The notes: generated by a model from the letters alone, not told the origin. DNA of 64,000 bases from Brienomyrus brachyistius (GCF_023856365.1 NC_064555.1:17928254-17992253), one strand, 5' to 3'. Positions 11,835 through 24,488 are shown, counted from the stretch's first letter. Numbers and translations: made by a program.

Positions 11835-11960
11835 TTCCAGATTGGGGCACTTATGTAACCTTACAGTGGGAGGGTGTCCTCCTCTTCTGCACTGGACACT
11901 GCACTGGCTGCCCATGAGAGGGGCCAGATCTACACTGGAAAGTCACACTCTGGTCACTTT
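11835..11960 (+). pseudogene. Possible LINE C-terminal scrap (weak)
   Basis: In one plus-strand frame this reads LHWTLHWLPM, similar to the LHWLPV motif found after the reverse transcriptase domain in several vertebrate LINE families. Nothing else of a LINE is visible around it, so this may be chance or a very old fragment. Confidence 0.2.
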
Positions 11961-13604
11961 TTGCCTTTTTAATAGGACTTGGCAGTGTGTTGTGATAAGG
12001 AACGTGGCTACAAATAAGAACATCAGAGCACAAAGCACAAGGAGTCGTGTCACTGCAGATGGGGGCTCAGTCCAGGACCGCAACTCCTTTAACATAATTT
12101 GACTTTAAGAAGGATCTAGTGCTTTGGGTTGCAGTCGTAATTTCGAAATCTAGCTCTGAACTCCACTTCTTTGAAGGTGGCGCCATCATATTCGGAAATT
12201 CGGAATACCGCAGGTAAAGGTGAGGAAAATACTGAACGCATGCCAACCCACGGCGGGGATGAATTCCTTCAAAAGCTTTTGTCAGTCGTGATACTAAATT
12301 TTTGATGGACGACATTACTAATTGAGCATCGCTGCTTAGTTCGACTACGGAGAAAAGAGAGAAGTATATGTGTGTTTTTCAGGAAAGCTGTGGTGGCTGG
12401 TGTAGAGGCCAGAGGTGGATGTCAAGCTTGTAATCATATCTCAAAGAACATTTTTGATTATCAGCGCTAATTTCAGTCATTACTGCTGTAATTGAGATGA
12501 GGATTTAGGTGAAACAGCAGAGGACCAGCTCATTTATCTACTGTACTGGAACAAAGTCTGGGTCTATTTTGAGGTTCCTCATTTCAATTTCAAAATGTGA
12601 AGATTGCGCAGATGAAAGAGAACATTTATAATTCACAGGGTCTGCTTCCATGGCTAACAGAACAGTAGTAGTTATGAATTCGCCATTTACACTGTAATTC
12701 ATGCAATTTGTTTAAGAGCACGTATGATCAGTATAGCAGAATACAACTAATTTTCTGGCAACAGTGTATAATTAAATGTCTTTCCGGAGATCAACATGTG
12801 TATAATTACACTCTTCATCATAATGAAACATGGATTCAGGTGCTCAGTAACAACACAGAGCCGACATCGTTACGGGATCATCTATAGAAGTATGAGTGTT
12901 GCCAACATGCTTTTATATATTTGCACGTTATTCACAAGGGGTGTGAGTTTTGGGATATAGCTGGGGGCTGGGGGGGGAGGGGTAAGGGGCTGGGATTGCA
13001 CTAAATCACAAGGTTTTTAACTCCACACTCCAGGAGGAGTCCTGCAAATGGGATCCGACCTCAAGGTCCTACTGAGACACCACAGTGTCCAGCAGGGGCC
13101 GGTTTCGCACAAGAGCCCAGAGCCCAAAGCAGGACGTGCAGGTGAGCGGTTCTGGCAAAATGAAATAACTAAGATAAATGAAAATGACAGAACAATAGAT
13201 TGGCTTTCTGAAACCTTTCAAGCTGGGTAAGCTGCCATTCTGCAGTGAACTTTCGGAAAGTGCACACCTTCCTGGACACACAGTGCCTCCCCGCCGACTA
13301 CAGTGCAGCAACCGTGGGGGGGGGGGGGGCACCTTCAGCTGCGTTTTCTCGCTTTATACTGTTGGGATATTTTAGCTTGTCTGGCAGTATTTGATAGCAC
13401 CGCAGCAGAGCGACAGAAAGAGGGCCATTCAAAAGTCTGTTATGTAAGTCTTCCTTATTCCTCTAAAAATACGAGCTGCCATGAGAGAAAAAACAACATA
13501 TCCTGTGCTTTTCCTGTGCACTAGAGACAGGAGGCCGATAATGGGGAGCGAAGGACTAGCGGCAATCTGGGTCCCCAGCCGGTCATACTGGCTTCGAGAT
13601 TGAA
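11961..13604. other. Low-copy non-coding sequence, partly AT-rich
   Basis: I see no gene. Details are a CTCF-like CCAGCAGGGGCCGG at 13089-13102, a G14 run at 13316-13329 and a purine-rich G tract near 12967. Confidence 0.4.
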
Positions 13605-13607
13605 GCT

Positions 13608-13675
13608 TCAAGATTCCTTTATTTGTCACATGCATAGTTATACAAGTATAACATGTAGTGAAATGTACACCTGGT
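13608..13675 (-). mobile_element. Retroposon 3' tail fragment
   Basis: On the minus strand it reads ACATTTCACTACATGTTATA and later GTGACAAATAAAGGAATC. This GACAAATAAAG type of ending is shared by many fish SINE and LINE 3' ends. No upstream body was recognised. Confidence 0.5.
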
Positions 13676-13705
13676 CACTGAACACCGTGCATAAATATAG
13701 AAAAT

Positions 13706-14440
13706 ATCACTGCACCAACGCTATCTTGAAATAAAGTGTCACATCCTTCTCCACGCCCACTTTCGCTCAACGCTGAAGATGGCGTGATTTTTTTTGCCTT
13801 GCAGATGCAAGATCAATGTGAGTCTTAAGGTGCAATCACACCAACGCAGAAAAACATCCACGTGCCATTCACTTCCATTACAGTGGCACGACGTAAAAAT
13901 CAGATTCTTCACTTCCAGTTGCAGAGCGATTTAGCGAAGCGATTTTGCGCCAAGTTCATCTTCATTGGACGCTGACCCTCAAATTCGTGTAGCTCGGCCA
14001 ATCAGGTGCATTGTGGGAGGGGCTGACCTTTCAGCTTCACTGGCCATGGAGTAACCAAATCTTTTTAACTGTCGATTGCTAGAATATACATTTGTAAACA
14101 GGAAAAGGCTGTAAGAGCGAGAAACAGCATTCAGATGGGCCTGGTGCAGGTATGCTGCATACTTAGCTTACCAACCTATATAGCTAATATTACAATATGC
14201 ATTTAGTTCATTGTGTGCTATTAATTTCACCAATACTGACTGGTAAGGTACACAAGAAAAATTAATAAGTGGTTTGCAATTATACATTTTAAAGGCAAAC
14301 TGTATGTGACTCATTCCTTAATAACATTATTCCTATTAACATCACTGCACTAACACTATCCTGAAACCAAACCTCACGCTCACTCATTGTCAACGCTGCG
14401 AAGATGCTGTGATTTTTTCACGCTACCGTTGCCGCACCTT
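13706..14440. repeat. Two diverged direct repeats (~95 bp) 635 bp apart, enclosing a MITE-like segment
   Basis: ATCACTGCAC(C/T)AAC(G/A)CTATC opens both copies, at 13706 and 14341. Both end with CAACGCTG..AAGATG.(C/T)GTGATTTTTT. Between them, 13830-14060 starts GGTGCAATCACACCAACGCA and has the look of a non-autonomous DNA transposon, though I could not pair its ends. Confidence 0.45.
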
Positions 14441-16439
14441 TAGTAAGCATAGAGAGCAGCGTTTGAGGCTCTTTGAGGTTCTACCTCTGGTAGCTTGCAG
14501 CTCCATCAAATCATGAATCACATCTGAAACACCTGCTCTGGTCACCCACTATCCAAATCATTTTTCAATAAAGCAGCCGTCACTCTATGTAGGCCTAGAG
14601 GGCCGCGCTACCGTATATCAAACCAGTCCTAACAGGGGACATGGTCCCTTGTAATTGCTGGTTTTTAATGTGTTTTCATCGTCGTTCCGTACAGCGGTTC
14701 TGCGATTATCGTGTGGAGGAGCTGCATGCTTTCTGCTGCAGAACGTCGCACTGCCCCTGCGTGGCCTGGCTTCCAGCGCCTGCCTGGACAGCGTGGCTGT
14801 TAAAACTTCTCCCTGGCAGCTTTGGCAGTAGGACGGCTGGCTGATGTGATCTACGTGGGTCTCCTGCCAGCGGGAGTATTATGATTTGGGGGCGAAGTGA
14901 CCAACTGCGGCCCGGCTGGCTTTAAGAGCGCTGAGCATCCATAGCCAGCGAGGCGGAATGACGCCTTTACCTTAATAAAATTAGCGAAGTGAAGGTGTGT
15001 CCGGGTTCTGGGGTCAGTAGGTTTAGGTGATACTGCCCGGCTGTGCCCCGTGTCTGTGGTTCCTGTTTCAGAATCGTATTTTCGGAATAGTTGAGGTGTG
15101 TCTGATGAGCACCTCGCGGAACCCCAAGGTGTTGGCTGATGAGGTGTCGGGGTTCCCCTGTCACATGACACGGTGTGAGGCCAGGCTGTTGAGGTCCAGG
15201 CGCACAGTGGGGGTGGGGAGGGGGGGGCTGTGTTCCAGGCACAAGCTGGGCAACCTGATGCTTGCTGCACCTGAAATCTGCACCCCCCCCCTGCAGCTCA
15301 CGTCCACTCTGTTGTCTCTCGGACATTGAGCCTCCCCAGTCAGTGTCTAAGCTGAGCAGCGCCCCACTAAATCAGCTGAATGATCGGATGACATCAATTT
15401 TTAAAAAGGCTTTTTAATTAACGGGGGTTTGATTTTTAAATCAAACAGGAAGCCTGACACACATGCAGGTACCAGAGAAAATAAAATAAAAGTCATACAA
15501 TAAGAAGAACTGGAAATGACACATCAGGCAGATGTTCCACCATGTTCTGCTGGCACGTCAGTCCTGATACCTTTTTGCATAAAGCATCACAAATCCCCTT
15601 ACAAACACGTGGTGTGCTAGGATCAGTCCACCATGGTCTAGTGTTTGTAAGGACCGTAGAAAATTGGTAAGCCTTGTTCTTCAGCCTGTGCCATGGTATA
15701 ATGGATGCCGTGCATCACGGGACAGAGATGATCACTCTGGATGGTAACGGATCCCACTGCATTGATTCTGCTCCCTAATGGAATGAGTGGATCTTGGCCA
15801 GGCTGGGAAAAAGGCACCCAAAGCCATTATGGAGGCGCTGATACCTCTCAGGGCCGCAGCTCTGAAACGCGGCCTTCCTCTGGGGGGCGCCACTCATGCA
15901 TGTGCCCGACTGTCCTTAAGTATCACTGTTCAGCTCGGCTCCTCACACCTGGAGACCTGCACGCGGCCAAAATTCTGTGAGGACGACGCTCAGCTTTTTT
16001 GTCACACATGCTGAGCTAAGCCTGTCTCCTTCCTGAGCGTCGCCACGGAGACGGGACGCACCATCCGCAGAGCCCAGGATTGTTAACCAGATGTGAGGGA
16101 CATCCTCTCCCACTGATGATGATGTGACCTTTCACAGGCTCCTTGTGTCTTAGCGATTTATACGGCGGTGCACACTGATGGTCAGACCACCATGGCACCT
16201 CCCACAGAAGGTCTCCTACAGCTGTGATGGTGCATGACCCCCCCAGGCTTAAGACGCGCCCTCTTTATGGTCACAGCTGTATGAGAGCCGCCAGTCACAC
16301 GCCACTCACCAGCCTGGACATTGTTTACACGGATATTGTATGTTCCTGTCCGTGTTCCCATTTTTCCGAACACCGTCTCTGTTTTTCTCCGTGCAGTCAA
16401 AGGAATCCAGGTTTAAAGCCTCCAGGAGAAACGAGGACA
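14441..16439. other. Low-copy non-coding sequence
   Basis: No gene is recognised. A CTCF-like CCTCTGGGGGGCGCCAC lies at 15877-15893. A self-complementary AAATCAAAC / GTTTGATTT pair lies near 15427-15446. Proline-rich minus-strand frames at 14851-15326 have no known domain. Confidence 0.4.
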
Positions 16440-16599
16440 TGAAAAAAGGCGGGATCTGAAAAAAAAATCAAAAGGCAGAATTGTGTTTTTAAGAAATATT
16501 GGCAAGAGGCATCAATGCATCAACTGGGATGATTCCAAAGTGGACACGAAATCACGAAGATTCACACCGAATGTGCGTTTCTGATGCCTGTGCCCAAAC

Positions 16600-17110
16600 C
16601 AAAGCTCGGCCCTAATTATTCCTACTTATTAAATTTCTTTGAAGAACAATATCATTCTGGAACTCTGGAAATTATGATTAATTTGTTTACAGAGAGTCAG
16701 TCTGAAAGGCCTCTGTAACAGCACTAGCTCTTCATAATTTGCCTTTGCTGGCCACCATAAAAATTCATATTCTGACGTTGGTCCCGTCCTCTGAAGGTAC
16801 CATGGACAGATTCAAAGACCTTGTCCACAGGAGAGCTTCCAAGTGCTAAAATGATGACAAACTACATTACAGATTTAGAAAGGGTCCCAGTCAGACCAAA
16901 TTGTGGTCATGTTTTACTGGCAGTGAAATAAGCACTGTTTGGCCGTCATGGTTAATTGTTGCCGCGCAAGTGGCCGAGGGAAGAAAAAGCAGGAAGAGAG
17001 CAACATGGGAGCGCTAATTATCATCCATGGCCGCAGCATAATTGCTGGTAAAATCGTGGGGGCTGTAAAATTCTCCTCTGAAACCTAATTTGTTTCTAAT
17101 TTTATGTTAA
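16600..17110. promoter_or_regulatory. Candidate conserved non-coding element cluster
   Basis: This unrepetitive block is dense in homeodomain-type cores: CTAATTATT near 16611, ATGATTAATTTG near 16674, TTAATTGTT at 16952-16960, CTAATTATC at 17014-17022 and ATAATTGC near 17038. Such clustering resembles developmental enhancers, but only an alignment to other fish can show conservation. Confidence 0.3.
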
Positions 17111-17336
17111 TCCCGACTCAGTGTTTCTTCTTCCTGCTTTGGTCCCCGTAAAGCACATCTCCATCAGCCACGCATTAGCTAACCGTCCTCCTGAGAGGTG
17201 TGAGGGTGTCTGCCAGCCGCCGCCACTCATGTGGAGCCCCCCGCTGGGGCAGGTCCTGCCGAATGGCCTGCTTCCTCCTGCATTTCAGGCGCCACCCAGG
17301 CGCAGGTACTGCAACATATGGGGCGCACTTCTTCCA

Positions 17337-17422
17337 AAGTCCATCCATTTTCTCCACCAGCTTGTCATATGCAGGTTCAGGGGGGGGGGGGTCCAGAGCC
17401 TATCCTGGAGGCGGTGGCAGTC
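17337..17422 (-). mobile_element. Retroposon tail, first part (split by LTR insertion)
   Basis: Read on minus, this holds GCCTCCAGGATAGGCTCTGG and the tail-side AGAAAATGGATGG. It is the 3' end of the same family as 43072-43312. The rest of the element resumes at 18001, after the inserted LTR. Confidence 0.65.
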
Positions 17423-17999
17423 TGTAATGGCGGGTTCATCACTGACAGTCGACTAGGCAGAAGCTATATTGAAATGGAACTTAAAGAACCATGAACAGAA
17501 AGGACTACGAGGGGTCTAAACAAAGGCAGGCAGGTAGAAGGAGGACCATGCAACAGCGGAAGCACAGACAGACCTACTGAACATACAATGAGCCACAACA
17601 CTGCAGGCCAAGGGCAGGGACCTACATACACACTAATGACCAGGTGTGAATGGTTAACAATGAAGCCAGCACTAGGGTTAGGGCTACACAGGAAACACTG
17701 GGAACAAGGTGAAGCAGAACCTAGACAGCGGCAGTGTGAACTAAGAACAGACACTAAATACAAAAACCAATACTGAAAACAAACAAGAAAAATAATAACT
17801 GTGAAGTCAACAGTGAATCTAAAGTGCAACAGATAAAGCTGTTGTTATACTCATATCAGTTGGGAGGCACAGATACCAGACCGCCTGCTCAGCCAATTCT
17901 CATGCAGCAACCCAGGGAACAGGGGAACACACTAGGGATAGTGAAACGTAACAGGATGGCCAGCGACACCTGCTGGCCAAACCGAGACCACTCCTGACA
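17423..17999 (-). mobile_element. Probable solo LTR inside a retroposon
   Basis: The plus strand begins TGTAATGGCGGG and ends ACCACTCCTGACA, so the minus strand reads TGTCAGG...ATTACA with the TG...CA ends of a retroviral-type LTR. Length is about 577 bp. Near its minus-strand start is GGCCAGCAGGTGTCGCTGGC. Flanks on both sides belong to one retroposon in matching order, which marks this as an insertion. I could not find an exact target duplication, and no internal retroelement genes are present. Confidence 0.5.
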
Positions 18000-18000
18000 A

Positions 18001-18240
18001 CAGGTCCAAGGTAGGAAATAACCCAGGATGGGGGAACCAATCCATCACAGGACACACACACCATGCACATCTAAGCATGGTTTTCGTACTGAGGTGGGAA
18101 ACCCAGAGGAAACCCCATGATTACACAGGAAGAACATGAAAATTCCACAAATGGAAAGCAGAGGCAGAGACTCCAGCTGCCCAGGTCCCAGACATGTGAG
18201 CAAACAGTGCTAAGCACCACACCATCGTGCCACCCCTCAG
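18001..18240 (-). mobile_element. Retroposon body, second part (split by LTR insertion)
   Basis: The plus strand shows AACCCAGGATGGGGGAACCA, later GGAAACCCAGAGGAAACCCC, then GAACATGAAAATTCCAC and CACCATCGTGCCACCCC. These are reverse complements of successive landmarks in the 43072-43312 copy. It continues the fragment at 17337-17422. Confidence 0.7.
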
Positions 18241-18930
18241 GTCGAGTCTGCCTGCTAAAAGCCCCAGTCAAGCTGCACAGATGGAAGCGGTGGTGCAGTT
18301 GTTGTGGATAATGCCCCACCCATACAGCATCATTTACTCTTTCCCTGGTCTAACGCAGAGCACCTGTGCAAACGGCCTGCATGCGGCACGATCATCATAT
18401 GTGTGACGGTGCTCATTAGCTCAGCGCTCATATATGCCGGCTTTACAGCGCCACGTGATGACAACTCTGGGTGAGCTCACGGCATCGCTACAGCGGAAAA
18501 GAAATAAACGGGGAGGGCGAACGGGCAGGTTTTCGAAGTTGGGCTCAGTCCCCGGCTGTCGCTGTCATGCACGCCGCCTTGATTACGCTGACATCCTTCG
18601 GGGTGAATGTGGAAGGACTACTCAGGCATAAATGAAACGGAAGGCTTCACCAGTGGCCAGATTATCTGTCCTACATGATGAGACACGACTTCTGGAAAGA
18701 TAAAACGAGCCGCCTCCCACCATTCTATTCACCAAGGAAGGCCAGCCGCTGCCAAGTGCGCCTGCCAATCGACGGTTCCCAGCTCCCGTCTCCCTCCTGC
18801 ACTTAATCCCCCGAAAGCCAGGGCGCAAACAAAAACAGCCAAGCCATCGATGCGCAATCCGCCCTGCATTCTCCTCTGCTCCCTCGCAGATACACGACCC
18901 CCGACACGACAGCATCCGCCATCGCCGGAA
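18241..18930. other. Low-copy non-coding sequence
   Basis: No repeats or genes are recognised. The stretch is moderately CpG-rich from 18360 onward. Confidence 0.4.
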
Positions 18931-20640
18931 CTGCCATGCAAACCAGCGTGGAAAAAAATAATGAAAGCTTTCAGCCAAAACGGATCCAATTAGCCATTCA
19001 GGAGCCGTTTCAGTGGAGCGTCGTTGCGGGAATGTGTCTTACAGGCTGATACGGGAGGCTCTGCTGTAACCTGCACACGCCCCAGGCCTGATTCGGGAAA
19101 AGCCTCAATCAGTAAGTGCACACACCAGTCGTGTGAGGGTTTGCGAACAGCCATGCAAATCAGACTTCCCAGTCGTGAGCGAGCACTCTGAAGCACTCTA
19201 CTTTTTAGTAGCTGTTTTAGATATTTTGAGCAATCTTCGGGGACAAACTCACAGATTCCTCGTCTCCTCCCTCGCTCCAGCCGGAGGGATTTTTCGCCCG
19301 AACACTTTGCACCCTCCCACGGAAAGTGCGATCTCCAATTCGCAGTTTCAGTCTGCGAGCATCTCGCTCCCGCAATAACCGGAGGTCACGGGGATGCTAG
19401 TGGAACCTCGGCCGCGTCGTGCACCGAAGGGAGGCACCAGGAACGCGAGAACGGTTTGCAGTGCGGCAAGGAAAACCAGCAGATTGCCCTATGTGGGCTG
19501 CAGCTCAATGGCGATCTCAGACAGCCAGCCATACCTGCAATGGTGTCTGACTACATCAATGCATACCTGCCACAAGCATGCACTGGAAATTGATTTAGTG
19601 CATCCAGAGGAAAGGAAAAAGTAAAAAATAAACTGAAAGGCAATCAAAGTCCCTGTTACACCATTATCATTCCACTAGTTTTACGCTGCCTGTAAATGTG
19701 AGAAGACATTTCTGAAACAAACAAAATTGATTAGCTCCTGCTGAGGAAGAAATCAATACGAGAGACGAGCATCAACGGGCAGCCAAATTCACCACGACGG
19801 CTGGGTGAAAACGGGGGCCCTCGTCGATACCTGCGAGTGCCGTCTTATCCCAGCGAAGGAGGCGCAGGGGTCGGGAGCGAAGGCGTCACACAGGTCATGA
19901 AACACGCTGGCGGTGACTCGGTTCCTGAAGGCTTATCACACATTAACGACGAATGAAGGACTTTAGAGGCCGTTTGCAGTGATGGAGCTGAACAGGCAGA
20001 CGCAATTCAGACGGCACCAGTGCGAGTGCCAGCTGCCATCGGCGGTGAGACGTAAAATCGCACACAGAAATAGATCTCATTATTTGGCCCTTAAACACGG
20101 GGCTCAGCTGGCTATATGAAAAATAAATCATCCAGCTATTAGAATAAAGGTTCATCAGAACATTAGCTGATAGTACAGTCATGCAAGTTTGGGGAAGAAA
20201 AGAGAATTATTGCGGAAGGATGGTGTGGTCGAGATTGCCCAAGGGACAGCGAATACTTATAGCGGACTGTTTCGTTTAGCATTTACTTGCTGGCGTTGCA
20301 TCAGGCAAAAACAGAAATGCTGGCAAGGAAGAGCCGAGTTGCAGTCTGTTCGGCGCCGAGAGATCCCAGCTGCTCCCATCGCGTCTCTGAATGCAGTCGG
20401 GGAATCAGATTTGGGAAAAAAAATCAGCCCAGGTAATGGGCGGCACCACTGCGGCCCATCAGCAGGAAATCTGGAGCTGTCTTATGGACAGGAAGAGCAG
20501 CATGACGGCAGAATGCACCCAACTGCGAATAAATGCGTCACCATTTGAGCTTACAGGAGGCATGTAAATGCATTTCAACCTAAAATGCGAGTCCACACCT
20601 TGCCCTTATCCTAGCGCTTAACGTGCTTTTTTTCCTGCAG
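18931..20640. promoter_or_regulatory. Unrepetitive block with enhancer-like patches
   Basis: Patches at 18950-19220 and 19640-20240 mix CpG-containing sequence with homeodomain/PBX-like cores (CCAATTAGCC near 18986, ATTGATTAGCTC near 19727, CTCATTATTTGG near 20076). There is no coding signature. The call rests on motif style and the absence of repeats. Confidence 0.22.
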
Positions 20641-22357
20641 TCACTTATGGAGAGTCATCTCTCCATTCGTCCGCTTGACTTGCCCGTTACGTTGGGCTTT
20701 TTCCACTTTTATCCAGTACGCAGCCGATCACTCTGGGATCACGTCTTTCCCAAAAGACAGTTTTGTAGGAACCTCTAAACCGGGACGGCGATAACCACAG
20801 ACTTCGCTGAGACTTCTTCACCAATGATGGCCGAATGCATTTGTCTGTGTGCGAATGTTTGTGTTTGCATTCACATTTATGTCTTGCGATCACACAACAA
20901 GGATGAGCGGCCGTGACCTCTGACCCCCGGGGCTGATAGGTCCAGGTGCAGCGCTGCGGTTTTCTGCACCCGCGTTTTAACCTGATCTCTGACGCCGGAA
21001 ATGAGATGCATGAAACGCCATCAGAGAGCAGCACCTCCAATCTGCGCCTGACTGTGGTCTGTGATGCCACAGGCGGATCTGACACAGAAATGTCTTATTA
21101 TGGTCTGTTTTGGAGAGGCCGACATCTCCCCCGGCAGTATTTTTATATCCTGAAACGTATAAACCACAAAGACACATGGCCTGTCAGCGGGGTCTGGCAG
21201 ACCGCCTCCGCCACAGACCTCCAGCACACACATATATTTTAAGTTTCTTTTCAACTGTGACTGTCACTCATGCTCTGTCAGCCCTTTGTCCCCCCCCCGC
21301 TATTTTTTATTTTTACCTGTGGCAGACTGTTGAGCTGCTAGTAATTGAGGGGAAGCAGCTGGGGGCTTGGTGGGGGGAGAGGGGGCAGACAGTCTGAAAG
21401 AGGAGCAGCATGGCCTGGAGGCAGAGCGGAGATCCTGGGGACAGCAGGCGGCCCACTGCCTGTCCTCGGGCTCAGGCCTAAGACCGGCCCACACCATGCC
21501 ATCAGGTATACTCTACATTACCCTGTCGAAGTCCGGCTGTATTTTCGGGTTTTTGAGTAATGAATTAGGCGGAAGCGTCTCATGGAGTATGCAATCTGTA
21601 AACCGATCACATGACGGAGCACATGACCCAGAGGCCACGCCTTCTGAGGGCACAGGCATGGCAATGGAGGCGTGGGGCCTTGCTGTTGTCAGATGAAAGG
21701 ACAGGATGCACTGGGCCGCTTGCTACGCATGACCATGGCTATAGATACCATTTAAAAATTAAGGGTGCAAATCAAATTTGCCTGGTGGACTTCATGGGAA
21801 CTAACGACTCCTCTAACTCAAGTTTAAACAAAAAACAACATCTAGCCAAATCCCAAGGCCTGCAAATCCTGGATTAAGGGGTTGGGGTTTAGGAGGATGG
21901 TGCCCGTATTTTGACCCTAGACTCAAATTGGCAGATTTTGGTCTGACTGAGCATACTTCAGTTGTGAACGAGAGGTACACACTAATGATTTTCATACGCA
22001 AGAACACGGGGAACACAGGGAAATTGCTGGTTTAGGATCAGGCAAATAGAAAATATCCCTATCTCTGTCTATAAATTCTCTAAATTTCCAATGAATGCCT
22101 TGCTGCATAATCAAGGTTTAATCTAAAATGTGTCTTCAGTCTGAGGCAGATCGGCCTCTTCAAAGATTATGGGAGATCAAGTGAAGAGTAATTCAACAGC
22201 TAATAACAGAGAACAAAGAAAAGCGTGAATTTAGGAGGCTGACGTTTCAAACACCCTCCACCATCAAATGCATATAACTGAATGTATAACATGTAACATT
22301 ACAGCTTCATTTAAGAATTATAAACATTGCATTTGCTATTGTTTATTTGGTATGACC

Positions 22358-22360
<3 letters not shown>
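20641..22360. other. Low-copy non-coding sequence
   Basis: No gene is recognised. A 23-bp segment at 21463-21485 recurs exactly at 22957-22979. A C9 run lies near 21290. Confidence 0.4.

Positions 22361-22361
<1 letters not shown>

Positions 22362-22390
<29 letters not shown>
22362..22390. repeat. (GATA)7 microsatellite
   Basis: A clean tetranucleotide GATA run directly abuts dispersed repeat copy B. Confidence 0.95.
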
Positions 22391-22391
<1 letters not shown>

Positions 22392-22393
<2 letters not shown>

Positions 22394-22657
22394 CATGTTG
22401 GAGACTAAATGTCCCCACAATGCAACAAAAACTTGCGAATTTCACATTGTGGGGACCACTTTTTTCAGGTCCCCACAAGGGGAAATTCAATTTCATAAAA
22501 ATCTGTGACTGCAATTAAAATATTAATAATGCCAAAAAGCATTTTTTTTGTTACTTATGTTTAAGGTTATGGCTGGGTAGGCTGGGTCATCATGTTGCTA
22601 TTATAGTTTCCTCCATAGAAATAAATGGAGAGTCCCCACAAAGATATAATTACAAAC
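22392..22657 (-). repeat. Dispersed repeat with GTGGGGAC termini, copy B
   Basis: This inverted copy of 9591-9830 contains GTCCCCACAATGCAAC near its left end and GAGAGTCCCCACAAAGATAT near its right end. It also has an internal GTGGGGACC...GGTCCCCAC inverted pair at about 22450-22480. It sits between a (GATA)n run and a GT-rich tail. Confidence 0.7.
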
Positions 22658-24488
22658 CTCTCTGTGTGTGTTAGAAGACTTAATCTTTCTCGGACTTCAT
22701 TTATAAACTTTTACCGTCTTCTGCTCAGTTTATTTCAGGAACGTTCAGGTGAAACTCAGAAGTATTGCATGACAAGCTTTGCCAAATCTTAGGATATGAT
22801 GCAGGCTGGTGACACTTTCAAAGAAATGAAGCATGTGCCGTGGGAGTCGGGGTCTATCGACACCGCAGTCGGGGGTGCAGAGGTGAGAACAGCAGCCCGC
22901 CTCTGGCCTTCTGGACTGATGGACAAAGATCTCCGTTTGTTCAGCTTCAGGGACAATCCTCGGGCTCAGGCCTAAGACCAGCAATAATATGCGCAAATAC
23001 CAGGTGAAGTTGTTTTATGTTAAAACAGTAATTTAAATGAATCTGCTCTTTTCTGTGGCTTAAGAAATCCCAGGAAGGTCACAAGCCTCCAGGGTCAAGA
23101 TGATGCCTGGCTGGGCTAGATGGGTGGGGGGGGGCATTAAGCAGGACACCCAGGTAAGGGGAGCATGCAATGGGCAAATGGACGGCAAAATCAGGAGAAG
23201 CATGTGGGAGGGGTGATGCTGAACGTCTGAACCGCTCCCCAAGTCAGACAGAAACAGACGGCCATTAACAACAGCCACCTCTCGGTAGGGTGGGGGGGCG
23301 AAATGGAGATTGACCTTGTAAATGGTGTGATATGCTTCCAGATTGCAGGGGATGAACATAGATTTACAATCCAGATTGGAGCCCTGCCCCCCCCCCCCCA
23401 CACACACACACACACACCTGCCAGCAATACAGTGGAGATTATGGGGGGCTGGTGGCTAGAGAAAATTGCAATTTGCCACATTTTAATTGCACTATAGAGT
23501 TTTTTTAACTTAAGTTCTGCACTGCTGAATAAATGAGCTGGGACTCAAACGGAAGACAAGGTGGATTTAATCTGTCCCGTCGGCCCGTCCTGCATCAAGG
23601 CGTCTTCCGGGACCGTCAAACTCCAGAAAGAACGGGACCCTCTCGACCCCCGTGAACACCCCCAATCTCTGCCGTTTGTATCAGTGCTGTAACCAGGGCA
23701 GCATGCTCATCCATCCATCTGCTCCGTCAAAATTAAAAAAGGGTCCCTCGTAATCCAGCACATGCCTGGTGCTCGCGAGGATCCAAAACGCACAAAAGCG
23801 GCTATGACAGAGCGGGCAGGGTCAGGAGAGCTGTGGGGCGGACGGCTTTAAGGCTGAGCAGACATGGAGCCTCCCTGAGCGTCCTGCGGGGTAACTTCCA
23901 AGGCTGAGAAATGAGCACAGACTCCAGAATAGCACCATTAAGGTCGGAGCTTACACACGGCCCCCTGGCTTTGCTTTGTATCGATCTGCACCATCCGCCT
24001 CGCTGCACTCACTGCTCCTGCAGGATGGTAGAGGATAGAGGAGGCACATTTCACCAGTGGAGCTCCCTGAAGGACCAACCGTACGGCCTCTCAGATGCTG
24101 GGGACCAATAAGGTGTCGCCTGATTGGCTGAGACCTGTTATGCTGCAGCCATCAATGAAAAGCAAATGAATAAAGGAATAAATGAATAAAAGGCTGCCTG
24201 AAAAATACACAGCGATTAGTAAGACTGCGTTTGATTGGATCATTCTTGGCAGCGTGGCCCTCGCATATGTAACCAGGGGTGTGAAACTGCTGCAGTTTCC
24301 GGTGTTTTGTCAAAAATGCAAAAAACAAATAGTCAGGCATCAGAGATTAATTCAGCAGAGTGAAAAAAAGCACGTTGTAAGAGGCCGCGCGCGCATCGCT
24401 GACAGTCACTGTGTTTGCCGTGTTTTTATGGTCTTCTTTAATGAATTGTGCATCAGACATGCATTGTGATATCCTGTCCGCTCTTGTG
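22658..24488. other. Low-copy non-coding sequence
   Basis: No gene is recognised. It holds the second copy of the 23-bp repeat (22957-22979) and a compound (C)13(AC)n microsatellite at 23387-23417. A G-rich patch lies near 23123. Confidence 0.4.

Noticed and set aside
17668..17685. CTAGGGTTAGGGCTAC, telomere-like
   Set aside because: Only two TTAGGG-like units inside a probable LTR; not an interstitial telomere array.
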